This document shows positions 25,032 to 35,099 of a stretch of 64,000 nt of DNA, piece by piece; the stretch's first letter is position 1, and every line of letters begins with the position of its first letter. A model generated the notes under the pieces. It made no database searches. It was not told the DNA's origin and was given only the letters and a program-made list of their open reading frames with translations. Position numbers and translations under genes: made by a program. The DNA comes from Rosellinia necatrix (Eukaryota; Ascomycota; Sordariomycetes; Xylariales; Xylariaceae): assembly GCA_021209875.1 (NCBI GenBank), contig JAGYVD010000007.1, positions 1,364,001-1,428,000 of the forward strand, in the 5' to 3' direction.

Positions 25032-25790
25032 GGGATTTCCCCATCGTGGTATTGAATAATACATGGAAGGCAAGGTGTGGCATATTTGAGGGATGTTTTT
25101 GTTTTTGGGCGTAGGCGTGGGTGTATAGGCGTTTGGACGGATGAATGGATGGACGGACGGACGTCCGGGACGGCCAGAAATGATTGCATTTATTTCCCAC
25201 GAGCTTGACATGACTAAGATAGCTTAGCTACTCGATTGACCAAGAAAAACAAGATACCTGATCAAATACCTCATGGTTCTACTAGATGTCGGCGCCTACA
25301 GTCGCGAATTGTTGAACTGCACTACACGCCGCAGGTAGGTATTAAGTACCTAAAGGGGTTGAGTTGAGGGGCTTTGCCCAGGACGGGCCCCACTAAATAA
25401 CGTCCGACCCTTTCTCTACCAGCAGGTTCTCTACCAGCAAGTCCAGCACTAAGAAAGCACTAAGAAAGCACTAAGAAAGCAATGCAAGATCCCGTTTCCT
25501 ACCTAGGTGGATACTTGACCTACACACAGACTCACCAAGTATCTAAATAGAAGCTGTCCCCAAAAGGATAGCATAACACTTTTATTTCTCAAGCGCCCAC
25601 TGTATACAAACCGGAATGCGCCCGGTCCATAAGACAACTACTCCTACCACCCACGTATATGTTTGGGCATCCATGTAATGAGGAGGGAGACACAATGATG
25701 CATACGCGCTCACGTCGATGACGCCGTCGTCCGTCGGATCTTCCCCTACTGAACCACCGCCAGCCCCGGCATTGGGGATGAAATGTGAAT
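25032..25790. other. Intergenic region after mrc1
   Basis: It holds the mrc1 3' region and the promoter of the next gene, plus an 11-base tandem repeat at 25448-25480. No gene is supported. Confidence 0.5.
25448..25480. repeat. Three tandem copies of an 11-base unit
   Basis: The unit ACTAAGAAAGC is repeated three times exactly. Just before it, a 15-base unit (TCTCTACCAGCAGGT type) occurs twice. Confidence 0.9.
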
Positions 25791-27164
25791 ATGGCTCCTC
25801 CGCCTGCCGTACGTCTGTCTTTATTCACCATCAGCTCGCCCCAATATATATATATATATATATATATAACTATATGTATATATATATAACTATATGTATA
25901 TATATATAGTTATATATAAACGCGTACTAATCCCCTCCACCAGACCCCAACACCGCACCGCTTTCTCGTGCCAAAGAGGTCTCAACCCCACAGCGAGACG
26001 CCTAAGCCGGCCTTTCAGCCGAGCGGCCAGCAGTTTCAGGCCACGCCGCGGTTCTCGCTTCACTCGACGCCGCGGCCGGCGCCGTCATCGTCTCTCACCC
26101 CCTTCCGCCATCGCGGTACGGGACGCGATGTCATGATCGATAGTTCACCCCCGCCCCCGCCCGGGACATACCATGTAGATGGCGATGGCGACAGCCATGG
26201 TGGCCATGATGGCCATGATGCCAATCATCATATGAGGGTAGGCAAAAAGTTCGACCAGCCTAGCACCGACTATGAGCATGACTCCGTAATCGACGAACAG
26301 GATGAGGTGCAGGAGTCTTCACCTGCGCCGGGAGGGCACCATGGCGAACATTATTCCGGGAACGAGGGGGGACGTGTAAAACGTAGGCGTGTCTCCGCAT
26401 CTCCCTCTATCGACGAGCCATCTTCTCTTCCGGAGGTCGAATACAACCTAGACATCGAGATGGGCGACCCCGTTCTAGACATGGAATCCTCATCTCCAGA
26501 GTCGTCGGCCCTAGAAAACGACATGGACTCAGATAAAGAAATGCCCGAAGACGATACCGAAATCTTCAGAGGAGAACCCCCTCGCTACCAAGAGAAGAAG
26601 TCCCCTAAAGCGCACCAGCCGACGTTCCATAAAGCACCGCGCTTCAAGCCCCCCGAGATCCCCGAAGGCGCACCGCATCCGGAACCCTTGCCCGACGCAT
26701 TCTCGCCGCGGCGCAGGGGCACAACGTACCTCCCTGGCGGCCTGGCGGCCGAGCTTCGCGATTGGCTCGTCGATGTCGAGGCGGGCATCCATCCCGGCCC
26801 AGCAATAGGCCCTAGCGTCAAACGCGACGAAGAATGGGTTGCAAGAATCCGGGTGGACAGTTTACATGGCGAAAACGGGAGCGCACGGGGCATGACGCTC
26901 GTCTTGGGCAGACAGCTCCTCGGTAAAGGAAGCCACACGAGCGGGGACGGTCACCCCGAGGGCGAGGACGGGGGAACAGCAGAAGTCCTAGGGCCGAACA
27001 CCATCCGGCTCATACTCGCAGGCCCTGGCCGACTAAGTGGTCTCGGTGTTGGCAATGATGTGAGACCAGGCGCGTTACTTGGCATCGCGCGACCCACGTG
27101 GGAGGTTCCTTTAGACGGCCTCGGGCGTTGGGGCGTCGCATGTGACTGGGTTGTGTTGCACTAA
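25791..27164 (+). CDS. Uncharacterised protein with 18-base first exon
   Basis: The main exon (25944-27164) has no ATG near its start: its frame is open upstream but reaches a strong acceptor (ACTAAT branch, CCACCAG) at 25943. An upstream ATG at 25791 followed by a GTACGT donor at 25809 gives a six-codon first exon (MAPPPA) in the right phase, so the protein is 412 residues and begins MAPPPATPTPHRFLVPKR. The N-terminal half is low in complexity: Pro/Ser-rich, His/Asp/Gly and acidic. The C-terminal part looks folded: KAPRFKPPE, then GGLAAELRDWLVDVE at about 265, then short strands ending IARPTWEVPLDGL....VACDWVVL, which could be a small beta-barrel. I do not recognise the family. It lies just downstream of mrc1. 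Alternative start: ATG at 26133. Confidence 0.72.
25844..25919. repeat. (TA)n-rich intronic repeat
   Basis: TA dinucleotides with interspersed ACTATATG units, within the first intron (25809-25943) of the preceding gene model. It ends 24 bases before the acceptor. Confidence 0.9.
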
Positions 27165-27896
27165 GACGCAATAAATTGAGGGGTGCAAAATATCACCACC
27201 GAACAATGGTAAGCTGTTTATATATCCAGCTGATACTATGCCTCTTATGTATGATGGTGCCATCCAGTTAGTTGGCCTCCTACATACCAGAAGAATCCTA
27301 ATCGTCGTAACTGACCTGATCATTACCCCTTTTCGAACTGATATCGGACGTTATAATTGACACGAAACGCAATGATTCAACATATGTGTGACGGCTGCCC
27401 ATCATCAGCCTTAGTTCCAGCTTACCTTACAACGAGGTAGCAGATAAGTTCTTGTTCGTTGTCGGATGTGTGCCTGTTCTTTGCCCTTGTGTGATTGGCG
27501 CTTTGAGGAATATGAAAGAGATTGAGCACCCATTGTAATGGCCATGTTTCTGGAGAATGCCATTCTTTGGCACTGACTCACGGGAAACAATCCCCTATTG
27601 TCTGTATTGTTCCTCGTAGTCCATCCTATTCCATCGAGTCAAAGGGGTACGTTTACATAAATATTACAACCCGCCGCCCAGATTCCGGGTTTGTATCTTT
27701 TTCCTCATCACATCCACCCACTCCAGTATTTTCACATACAACCTTAAAATACTGGCAAGCGGTCTTCCAATCTGAGAGGGTAATTTGATCTTTTTTTTTT
27801 TTTTTATTAATCGCGAGCCAATCACCCTACCCCTTAACTAACACACACTCTCTCTCCCTCTCCGCCTTGCGTCTATCTCTCCCATCCTCCACCAAC
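27165..27896. other. Intergenic region
   Basis: No gene is supported. A poly-T tract (27791-27806) and CT-rich DNA (27846-27895) precede the next start codon, as in many fungal core promoters. Confidence 0.5.
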
Positions 27897-28409
27897 ATGG
27901 CGGTCTTCCCCCAGACGGGGGGCCTGCACGCCAGAGTCGCCGACCTCCTGGCGATCCCGTCCATCCTGTCGTACTCGCGCGTGCTGTCGATGGTCGAGGA
28001 GCTCGCCTCGTCCCCGCCGGCTCACAACCACGACCATGACGTCGACGCCGACGCCGACGCCGACGCCGCTGCCGCTGCCGCTGCCGCTCTCCTGCACCAG
28101 TGCGACATGTACGCGACCCTGTGCCACAGGGCCATCCGCCGCCTCCGCGCGCAGGACGCCGTCCGCGAGCGCGAGGCCTACAGAGCTGCCTCCCAGGGAG
28201 GCGGTATTGGTGTTGGTGGCCACCACGGCCGCACCAGGTCGCGTCGTAATCGTAACCGCGACCGCCGCCGCCGCGGCGTCGTGTTCGGCGTCGACAAGGG
28301 CGAGCACGTCGCCTCCGCCCTCGAGGCCCTGCGGCTCGAGCAGTTCCTTGAGGAGCAAGAGAGCCTGGGCCCGAGGAGGAAGAAGGTTCGTTTTGTAGAC
28401 GTGATGTAA
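27897..28409 (+). CDS. Small uncharacterised basic protein
   Basis: One exon, 170 residues. The N-terminus (LHARVADLLAIPSILSYSRVLSMVEELAS) and the segment around QCDMYATLCHRAIRRLRAQDAV look like amphipathic helices. Between them is an Asp-Ala/Ala repeat (about residues 45-65) encoded by GACGCC and GCTGCC repeats. An Arg-rich stretch (RTRSRRNRNRDRRRR, about 118-132) and a basic C-terminus (RRKKVRFVDVM) suggest nucleic-acid or nuclear association, but this is inference. ATG 27897 is the first ATG and follows CACCAAC. I do not recognise the family. It is convergent with the nucleotidyltransferase-like gene. The high GC means long open frames also occur on the other strand. Confidence 0.6.
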   Translation: MAVFPQTGGLHARVADLLAIPSILSYSRVLSMVEELASSPPAHNHDHDVDADADADAAAAAAAALLHQCDMYATLCHRAIRRLRAQDAVREREAYRAASQGGGIGVGGHHGRTRSRRNRNRDRRRRGVVFGVDKGEHVASALEALRLEQFLEEQESLGPRRKKVRFVDVM

Positions 28410-28969
28410 ATTTAGCGCGCGGATGGGAAAGGGGGGGGAAACCCAGGCTGAGGTGAGTCTGCGTAGAGATCGGTTCGGCATGCCTGGCTCGTTGTAAAGT
28501 TCCTGGTCATCCACGGCCGTATTTTCTCTCTCTCTCTCTCTCACACACACACACTAGTTATTTATTTATAGATTATATATATAATATATATATATATAAC
28601 CCCGGGCAAGTATTATCCAAGTTACCTCCCCAGTTCTTCTCATGTAAATTCATCCGTCGTTCAAAAATCATAGAACCTACACACGCACACACACCCCTTG
28701 ATCACTGACCGAGAATTATTGAATTCGCCAATGCCAATTGATTACAGTATATAATTTCCCCAACAAGTCCCCTGTTATGTACTACGGTGCCAGACCGGTG
28801 AAAATTTGCGAATAGACCACATTAACTAAAATCCCTACCCAGCGCGAGCCGTGACGATGGGCATGTCGACTCTTATCATCCCTCTCTATCTCTTTCCCCC
28901 TTCCCCCCATCCCCTCCCCTTCCCTTTCCCTTCTCTCTCTCTTTTTTTTTTTGCTTCTTTCCCTTCCTC
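28410..28969. other. Convergent intergenic region with simple repeats
   Basis: 3' regions of two converging genes. It contains (TC)n(AC)n at 28524-28555, TATA-rich DNA at 28570-28600 and a long pyrimidine tract at 28880-28970. No gene is supported. Confidence 0.5.
28524..28555. repeat. (TC)n(AC)n microsatellite
   Basis: About ten TC units followed directly by about six AC units. Confidence 0.9.
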
Positions 28970-29931
28970 TCAGCCACCCCCCGGCAAGCGCACCAGCTCG
29001 CCCTCGAGGTCGGTATAGGCGAAGCAGCGGCGGCGCTCGTCCCAGGCCATCTCGACGATGCCCTGCTGGCGGTGGGCGCGCAGGTACTCCCAGGCGACGA
29101 GGTCGACGGAGGCGGGGCCGACGGGGCGGCCGTGGCGGTTGAGGTCGAGCGCGCACAGCGCGCGCTTGCAGAGCGGGTGGTCGCGGCCGCCGCGCAGCGC
29201 CCGCACGAGCGCCACCGCGTCCGCCACGTCGAGCGCCCGCCGCCGCCCCCGTCCGGCGCCGCCCGCCGCTCCGCGTCCAGCGACCGCAGCTTGCACTCGA
29301 GCGCGAACTCGAGGTCCGCCGCGTACAGCACCACGTGCCGGCCCCCGTGCGCCACCAGCCCCTGCTCCACCGACCGCTGGAAGAGGCCCGGCCGCTCCCG
29401 CGCCGCTACGAACACGCGCCACTCGTCGCTGAACCACGACGTGCTACCGCCACTACCACTACCACTACCACTACCATCGCCACCGCCGCCGCCGCCGCCG
29501 TCGTTGTCGTGGTTGTTGTCGTTATCGTTGTCGTTGTCGTTGTCGTCGTCGTCGTAGCCTTGCGCCTTCGCCACCCGCGCCACGGCGCCCTCGATCGCCG
29601 CCCGGTGCGTCGTCGCCTCGTCCAGGCTCGGGTCGTACAGCACGTTCACGTCCCGCGTGCTCTCGCGGCTCCGGAACAGCCGCACCGACAGCAGTCCCCC
29701 GACGCAGACGAACCGGATCGGCGCTATGCCCAGCAGTAGCTCCGACTTTCCGATCTCCTCGTCTAGTAGGTCGAGGGCTGTTGGAAGGGGGAGGGAGGGG
29801 AGGAGGGGGGGGTTCTTGTTAGTTCGACATTGCGAAAGAATGGAGAGAGGGGGGAAGGGAGGAAAAGGAGTTAAAAACATACCTTTTTCTATCTCTTCTC
29901 CCGTGAAAGAACGATTCCCCGACCGCGGCAT
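28970..29931 (-). CDS. Nucleotidyltransferase-like protein, reading frame broken
   Basis: Exon 1 is 29931-29883 (MPRSGNRSFTGEEIEK), then a 105-base intron, then 29777-28970. Residues 35-60 read RFVCVGGLLSVRLFRSREST followed by RDVNVLYDP. This resembles the start of nucleotidyltransferase-fold proteins, where a GG motif is followed by an Arg-Thr/Ser-x-Asp-x-Asp pattern; here the second acidic position is Asn (DVNV), so activity is doubtful. A low-complexity Asp/Asn then Gly/Ser insert follows, then VVLYAADLEFALECKLRSLDAERR. At 29235-29255 the frame must shift by one base within a G-run to continue into ALDVADAVALVRALRGG...LVRLPGG. With one extra base the product would be 285 residues. It may be a sequencing error in a GC-rich tract or a true frameshift. 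Family assignment is tentative. Confidence 0.6.
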
Positions 29932-31181
29932 GGTGAACGAGGGAGGATGCGCGATGGTTCTCTAACCGCCGCCAGCTCGCGCATTCTCCGGGAGAGTTGA
30001 GGCTCGTGTTTATATGTGCCTCCGCGTTCTGAAACGCCGTGTTTGCTAATTGCTACGTCCTGAGGGCAAATTAACGCAAACACGTGCATCATGAGACTCG
30101 TCGGCAGTCGCTCTGTCTTTCCTTCGCCGTTGGGTACTGTACTCGGGCGGTTGTTGAGCCTCTTGTTCGCCTTGGGCCCTGGATACGGCCGTGGTTGACA
30201 AGGGCAACTGCCGCTTGTGTCACGGCAGCAATATATTAGGTACGCATAAAGTTTGCTGCCTCCCTTAATTAGGCGTAGCAAGCGAATATGTCCTACCTAC
30301 GTCCCTACTGAAGGCATTCGCTGGCGCACGCAGAGTACCTAGTTATCGCTAATCGCTGTTAATCGGCCCTATTATCTACCTACCTAACCTACTCTACATT
30401 CGTATATCCGGTGTACTGATACTATTAAGCTACATTGTGTTTTTGCGTATTGGTTACTATGGTCTACTAATTACTTAGTTACTTACTATTATTCAACAAC
30501 AACAACGGCAGCAACAACAACAGCAACAACAACATATAATGTTCGCGCATACACTACAGTTATCCATAAAACCGATAGGTGACTTCCCAGTGCTGAACTC
30601 AAGAGTTTCGCGGGCGGAATTCCGTAGAGTAACCACTATACAGTTAGAAGTGCGTGTTGCTTTAGTTAATCCATTACTGTAGGTTATCACTAATTGCCCA
30701 GGTATCAATGCATCCCTTTTGTGACGTCTCGTAGTTACACACTCTCTAAATCACCATATCCTTGACCAGCCGACCGAAACCCAACACCTGATCACTCCCT
30801 TCATCGTTGTGGGACACTGAGCTTTCTTCTAGAATATTATCCATGCGCGGTGTAAATAGAACACAGCTCTTCAGATTGATTGTAGTCGAGCGACACGGAT
30901 ATCGACTAGTCCCCGTAACCCCTGTCAGCTCTTCCCAAGGAATATAAGTTATCCTAGCTGAACCTGTGCCAGTATACGTTGCAGAGAGTGGCCAGGCACG
31001 ACCCGACTGGATCCCCGAGTCACTTAAAATCATTAGAATAATATTTGTATGTTCATTATTATGTACGCTGTTTTAAGAGCAATGCTTCATTTCTCGTCTT
31101 CGCAGACTCGGTGCGTATAGGGGTATCAAAACCAGTTGTACCGTTTATTTGCGACATTCTATCATGCGGTCTCTTTTTTTA
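29932..31181. other. Intergenic region
   Basis: Promoter side of the nucleotidyltransferase-like gene and 3' side of the MFS gene. It has TACCTA words (30376-30392) and a CAA-rich simple repeat. No gene is supported. Confidence 0.5.
30494..30534. repeat. (CAA)n-type repeat
   Basis: CAA triplets with occasional CGG and CAG interruptions. Confidence 0.85.
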
Positions 31182-33672
31182 TCATCTTAACACATACACG
31201 GCCTTTTGCTCTTTTTGTGGCCCTTTGTCCCCCTCCTCGGGGTCTTTCGTTCTAATCCATCGCTTGAACTGTAAGGGCTCGATCTTGAGTAAAATGGCGG
31301 CGATGAAGCATAATGAAGCCCCGCCGATGACAACAAAGTAGAGTCGGCTGATTGTCTCGACAAGTGCTTCGATGACGAGCTCCCGCACCTCGGGGCTGAA
31401 GGCATCAAGCATCGTAGATTTCGCACCCGACAGGAGTGCGAGGATCTCATCGTCCTGAAAGCCCGCAAATCCCACAGCGTCCTTCACTAGCTTCAGTCCG
31501 ATATTCCGGTAGACTGAGGCCGATATCGAGAGGGAAAGTGCAGTGCCGCCTAGTTGTGCTATGCTGTGTAAGGTAGTCTGGTCCAGACGTTCTTCCTGGG
31601 TCTCCAGAACCGCCGAACACACCGGAATGGCCAGGTTCCATAGAGCGCCTACACCAGCGCCAAGCAGGGCGCTGAATGCCATGATGGCGGCAAGCGATGT
31701 CTGGCTGTTAACTGAGTGATGCGCAATCCCCCCCGCTACCAGCAGGGCGCCCCCGAAAACAAAGAAAGGCATGTAAAATCTCGCTAATGGAAGGAGGGCA
31801 TGAGAAAGAAAGATGGCGGCGATAAAGAGCGCTGTGAAGCACAACAGGCGTAATCCGGCTTCGAGTGGCTCGATTCCGCGAGTGAAGACGTAGAAAAGTG
31901 GTGTATAGTAAAGAGTGACGCCGTAGGTGATAGCGGCGCCTAAAGTACAGAGAAAGGTTAAGAGAACAATGCGTTTCTTGAGAAGGTGAACGGGAAGAAT
32001 TCGGTGTTGGGGCTTAATGCCGATGCTAAACGTTTGCTGTACAATATACGCAACAGCAACCGTGACGACTATGACCCAGACGGCGAGCTGAGGTATTGAG
32101 CCCCATGGCCATGCTGATCCCGAGAACACGGTGGCGAGACTAAATGAAATAAATGTGCCTGAGTGAAGGACATGGCCAATCCAGTCAATTTCTTTGAAAT
32201 GTTTCGAGACGGATTTCTCGGTTGAAGCAGAATAACTTGGCAAAGCGTAAACGGAGAGCAACAGGGCGACGACCAGAACGGGTAGACAAATGTAAAAAGA
32301 CCATCGCCATGTCGTATGCTCGTTCTGTGCGAAGCCAGCCCCTAGGGTGGCAGTTAGTCTTCTAGTTGGACATTTTATGTCTAAAAGGTGAGTTAACCAA
32401 CCTATTACGGGCCCCGTAAGGATACCAAAGGCGAAAGAAGCGCCAAATGAGGCGTGCACAAGGGCAATTTCGCCGGGATATGAAAATATCATACTGAAAC
32501 TAAGGATACTAAGTCCCATGTTAGTGATTGAGCGCGATGAACGGCGTCGAGCTATGACTTACCCTTGGTAGACAAGACTGGCGCCAAATGCCATGATAGA
32601 ACGACCGATAATGAGCAGGAGCAAACTTGGAGCAGCTCCTGCAAGAGCATTTCCGGCAACGAGAAGAATTAGCCCGCTAATCGTGAGAACTTTGATATCG
32701 TAGAATTTAAAAAGTTTCCGGGTCAACGGAGTCACCACAACGTTGCAGACAGAGTAGCTTAGGGCAAGCCACGGCAGTAGACGAATGTCCTCGAAAGCTT
32801 CGTAGATGGGGGCTTGAATGTTGGCGACATTGCTCACATCATATCCTATGATAGATCAACACACTAGGCTCATCGTGAGATTAACACAAGGATAACCTAC
32901 CATTCACGAGCGATAAGATGTTGCTCGCGATAAACATCAGTCTCCATTGCCACGCCGTCAGACTTTGCCTTGGGTGGGATTCCGAAATGATGGGGTCTAT
33001 CAGTGCGGTTCTGTGCTGCCACCCATCGGGATGCAAGGACGGCTTGTTCGTGGAGAGTGTTGAGTCAGAATTCAAACCATTGGTTGGAGGCCCGCAGTTC
33101 CCTGCTTGTATATATGCCTGGTTCGTTGGCTGTATATGCTGTTGCTCCATATACTGATATTGGTTCACGTTGCTCCCTAGCGATTCCGCGTGCACTGGTT
33201 GCGCAACGCCATTGTGGTTCCAGTACTGTGCACCATTGCCGTAAAATGCCCAGCCCTCTTGACCATAGTAAACGGCCTGCGGCACAGCTACCCCATCGAC
33301 CTGGCTTTGGTAATATTGATGATCCCATTGCGCCGTTTGGTTTGGTGCAACAGCGGCTTGGGCGTATTGGGCGTGTCCTCCTTGGTCAAAATGTCTGGTG
33401 GGATATATCGAACCGTAACCACCATAGGTGCCCTGATATTGCCACTGCCCCTCCACTCCGTATCCCGTCGTCTGAGCTGCCTGGGCTGCTTGGGCCGGAG
33501 CGCCAGCTCCATGATCATGTTGATAGCCCCATCCCGTAGTATCCTGCTGAGGCGCGTAGCGATTCTCGTCGGCGACGTCGGCGGTCGAACTGACTTGCTC
33601 TCCGGCGACGGGAGGAACAGCTGTGTATCCAGAGCTGTACTGGCCAGCAGTTGCCATATTAGGCCACCACAT
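31182..33672 (-). CDS. MFS drug/toxin exporter (DHA2/TRI12-like) with long Tyr/Gln-rich N-terminus
   Basis: Four exons on the minus strand, 33672-32901, 32845-32563, 32508-32402 and 32341-31182, give 773 residues; phases agree throughout. After about residue 238 it is a typical 12-14 helix major facilitator: GYDVSNVANIQAPIYEAF, LPWLALSYSVCNVVVTPL, then the helix-4 region GRSIMAFGASLVYQG, and GPVIGAGFAQNEHTTWRWSF (fungal TRI12/siderophore-type signature), then a loop and eight further hydrophobic segments. Such proteins export toxins, drugs or siderophore complexes by proton exchange; the substrate here is unknown. The first 235 residues are rich in Tyr, Gln, Gly and Ala, unlike the usual 30-80 residue tail. 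ATG 33657 (MATAGQ) is the alternative and perhaps more likely start. Intron 3 is 60 bases, in frame and open, so retention would still code. Confidence 0.88.
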
Positions 33673-33973
33673 TCATACACCTGTTCTGCCTGTGACTTGA
33701 CATGGAGGCGCGTATCGAAGAAGACCAAGGTTGGAGGTGATGTCTATGTTCACGGCTTGCGCGCAGTTCCAACAAGGGAGCAAGCGGGAAACTCTGGGTG
33801 GCTGCGGCAAAGACAATAGTTTATTTTCACGTCCCCCATGTCGTCCACGAAGCACGCAGGATCGTGTCTCCTTGTCTCGCCCCGGCGCGGCAAAGGCCTA
33901 CACTAGTCGACTAAGCGAGGATGTACATACATATCTTGCCTCCAAGCACTGCCGCTGCTGATGACTGGCTGGA

Positions 33974-34028
33974 CCTGGGGGAGTCTGGGAGCCTGGGAAC
34001 CTAGGAACCTAGGAACCTGGGAGCCTAG
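33974..34028. repeat. Degenerate ~10-base minisatellite
   Basis: Five to six units of the types CTGGGAGC and CTAGGAAC in tandem, in the promoter side of the MFS gene. Confidence 0.75.
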
Positions 34029-34260
34029 CCAAGCTGGGCATGGCCATCATGGCAAACCGTTTCGCGCTGATCGGTGTCAGCAGCCATGCTAGTGGGAGGT
34101 ACGGCGTACGGCACCAGGGACGCCACCCATTGCGAAGTTACAATCCTCAGCCAGATGCCGGGTGGATCGCGGCCGGGGTAGGCCCTGTCATGGCGACAAC
34201 TGCTTCTTATTCCGGTTAAGCACCATCTGTTCATCTTAGCGGCGTCGCAAGTGGGAATCA

Positions 34261-34300
34261 GATGGGAGCCAGATGGGAGCCAGATGGGAGCCAGATGGGG
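34261..34300. repeat. 11-base tandem repeat
   Basis: The unit GATGGGAGCCA occurs three times exactly, with a fourth partial copy. Confidence 0.9.
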
Positions 34301-34363
34301 AGTCGGATGGGAGTGTAGCGCACACTGTCCGCACCGTACTCCGTACTCGTACTATGGTGTGGT

Positions 34364-34416
34364 GGCAGAGGTGATGGCGGTAGAGGTGATGGTGGAGGTG
34401 ATGGTGGTGGTGGTAG
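34364..34416. repeat. GGTGAT/GGTGG-rich repeat
   Basis: Degenerate triplet-like repeat based on GAGGTGATGG and GGTGGT. Confidence 0.7.
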
Positions 34417-35070
34417 TGCACCGGACGAGAGGCATGTGGGAGGAATGGCGCCGGGAGAGGTGTACATACTGTAGTTAGTCAAGGTGGCTCAATAGTCAGA
34501 TTGGGCTGCGCAAAGCATGAAGACTCGACAAGTGGGCAGAACAGCCGTCGCATGATTGGCTCCCTTGACGAGAATGACAGGGGTACGGAGGAGACCTATC
34601 TTGGGTCGTGACAAATTGGTAAAATTGATATCAGGGCTGATCAGGGCTCTGAGAGCAAAGCCGACAGCCGTACTTCGTACCTACACTACACTACTTCGGT
34701 AGTGTACATAGTGAGTGTGGGCGCACCGCCAAGGTAGGTACTTAGCTAACTACCTAGGTACCTAACTATAACTAAGTACCCGTAGGCCTATAAGTCAGGA
34801 GCAGAACAGCGCTGCTCTAGCTAAGTACTTACACTACTTAGCCTTCCACCCAACCTTGGAACGTACGGCACAGCAGCAGCCCTATGTAATACCTACCGAG
34901 CCCATGTTTCGGGTCCTGAGTTTCGGCCGGGCACCCCGTGAAATTGGCTGTCGTGCGTGAGAAGGGGCTCCTTCCTGCCTATCTAACCTACCTACCGCAT
35001 GTGGAATATGTGAGGGTAGGCAGTTATTGTAGTTATGTACTTGTACTGTCTGTGTCCGTGTCTGCGCCTG

Positions 35071-35099
35071 TGGATGTGGATGTGGATGTGGATGTGGTG
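35071..35099. repeat. Hexamer TGGATG repeat
   Basis: Four to five tandem TGGATG units. Confidence 0.9.

Noticed and set aside
27873..28550. 225-codon minus-strand open frame opposite the small basic protein
   Set aside because: GC-rich repeats keep both strands open. The plus-strand frame has an ATG after a CT-rich promoter and a basic C-terminus; the other is Val/Gly repeat sequence.
29072..29739. Plus-strand open frames opposite the nucleotidyltransferase-like gene
   Set aside because: Composed of Thr/Val/Ser homopolymers from triplet repeats; the minus strand has the intron and fold motifs.
33003..33819. Plus-strand open frames of 178 and 209 codons opposite the MFS N-terminus
   Set aside because: Shadows of the Tyr/Gln/Gly-rich coding exon; no family features and no splice support.
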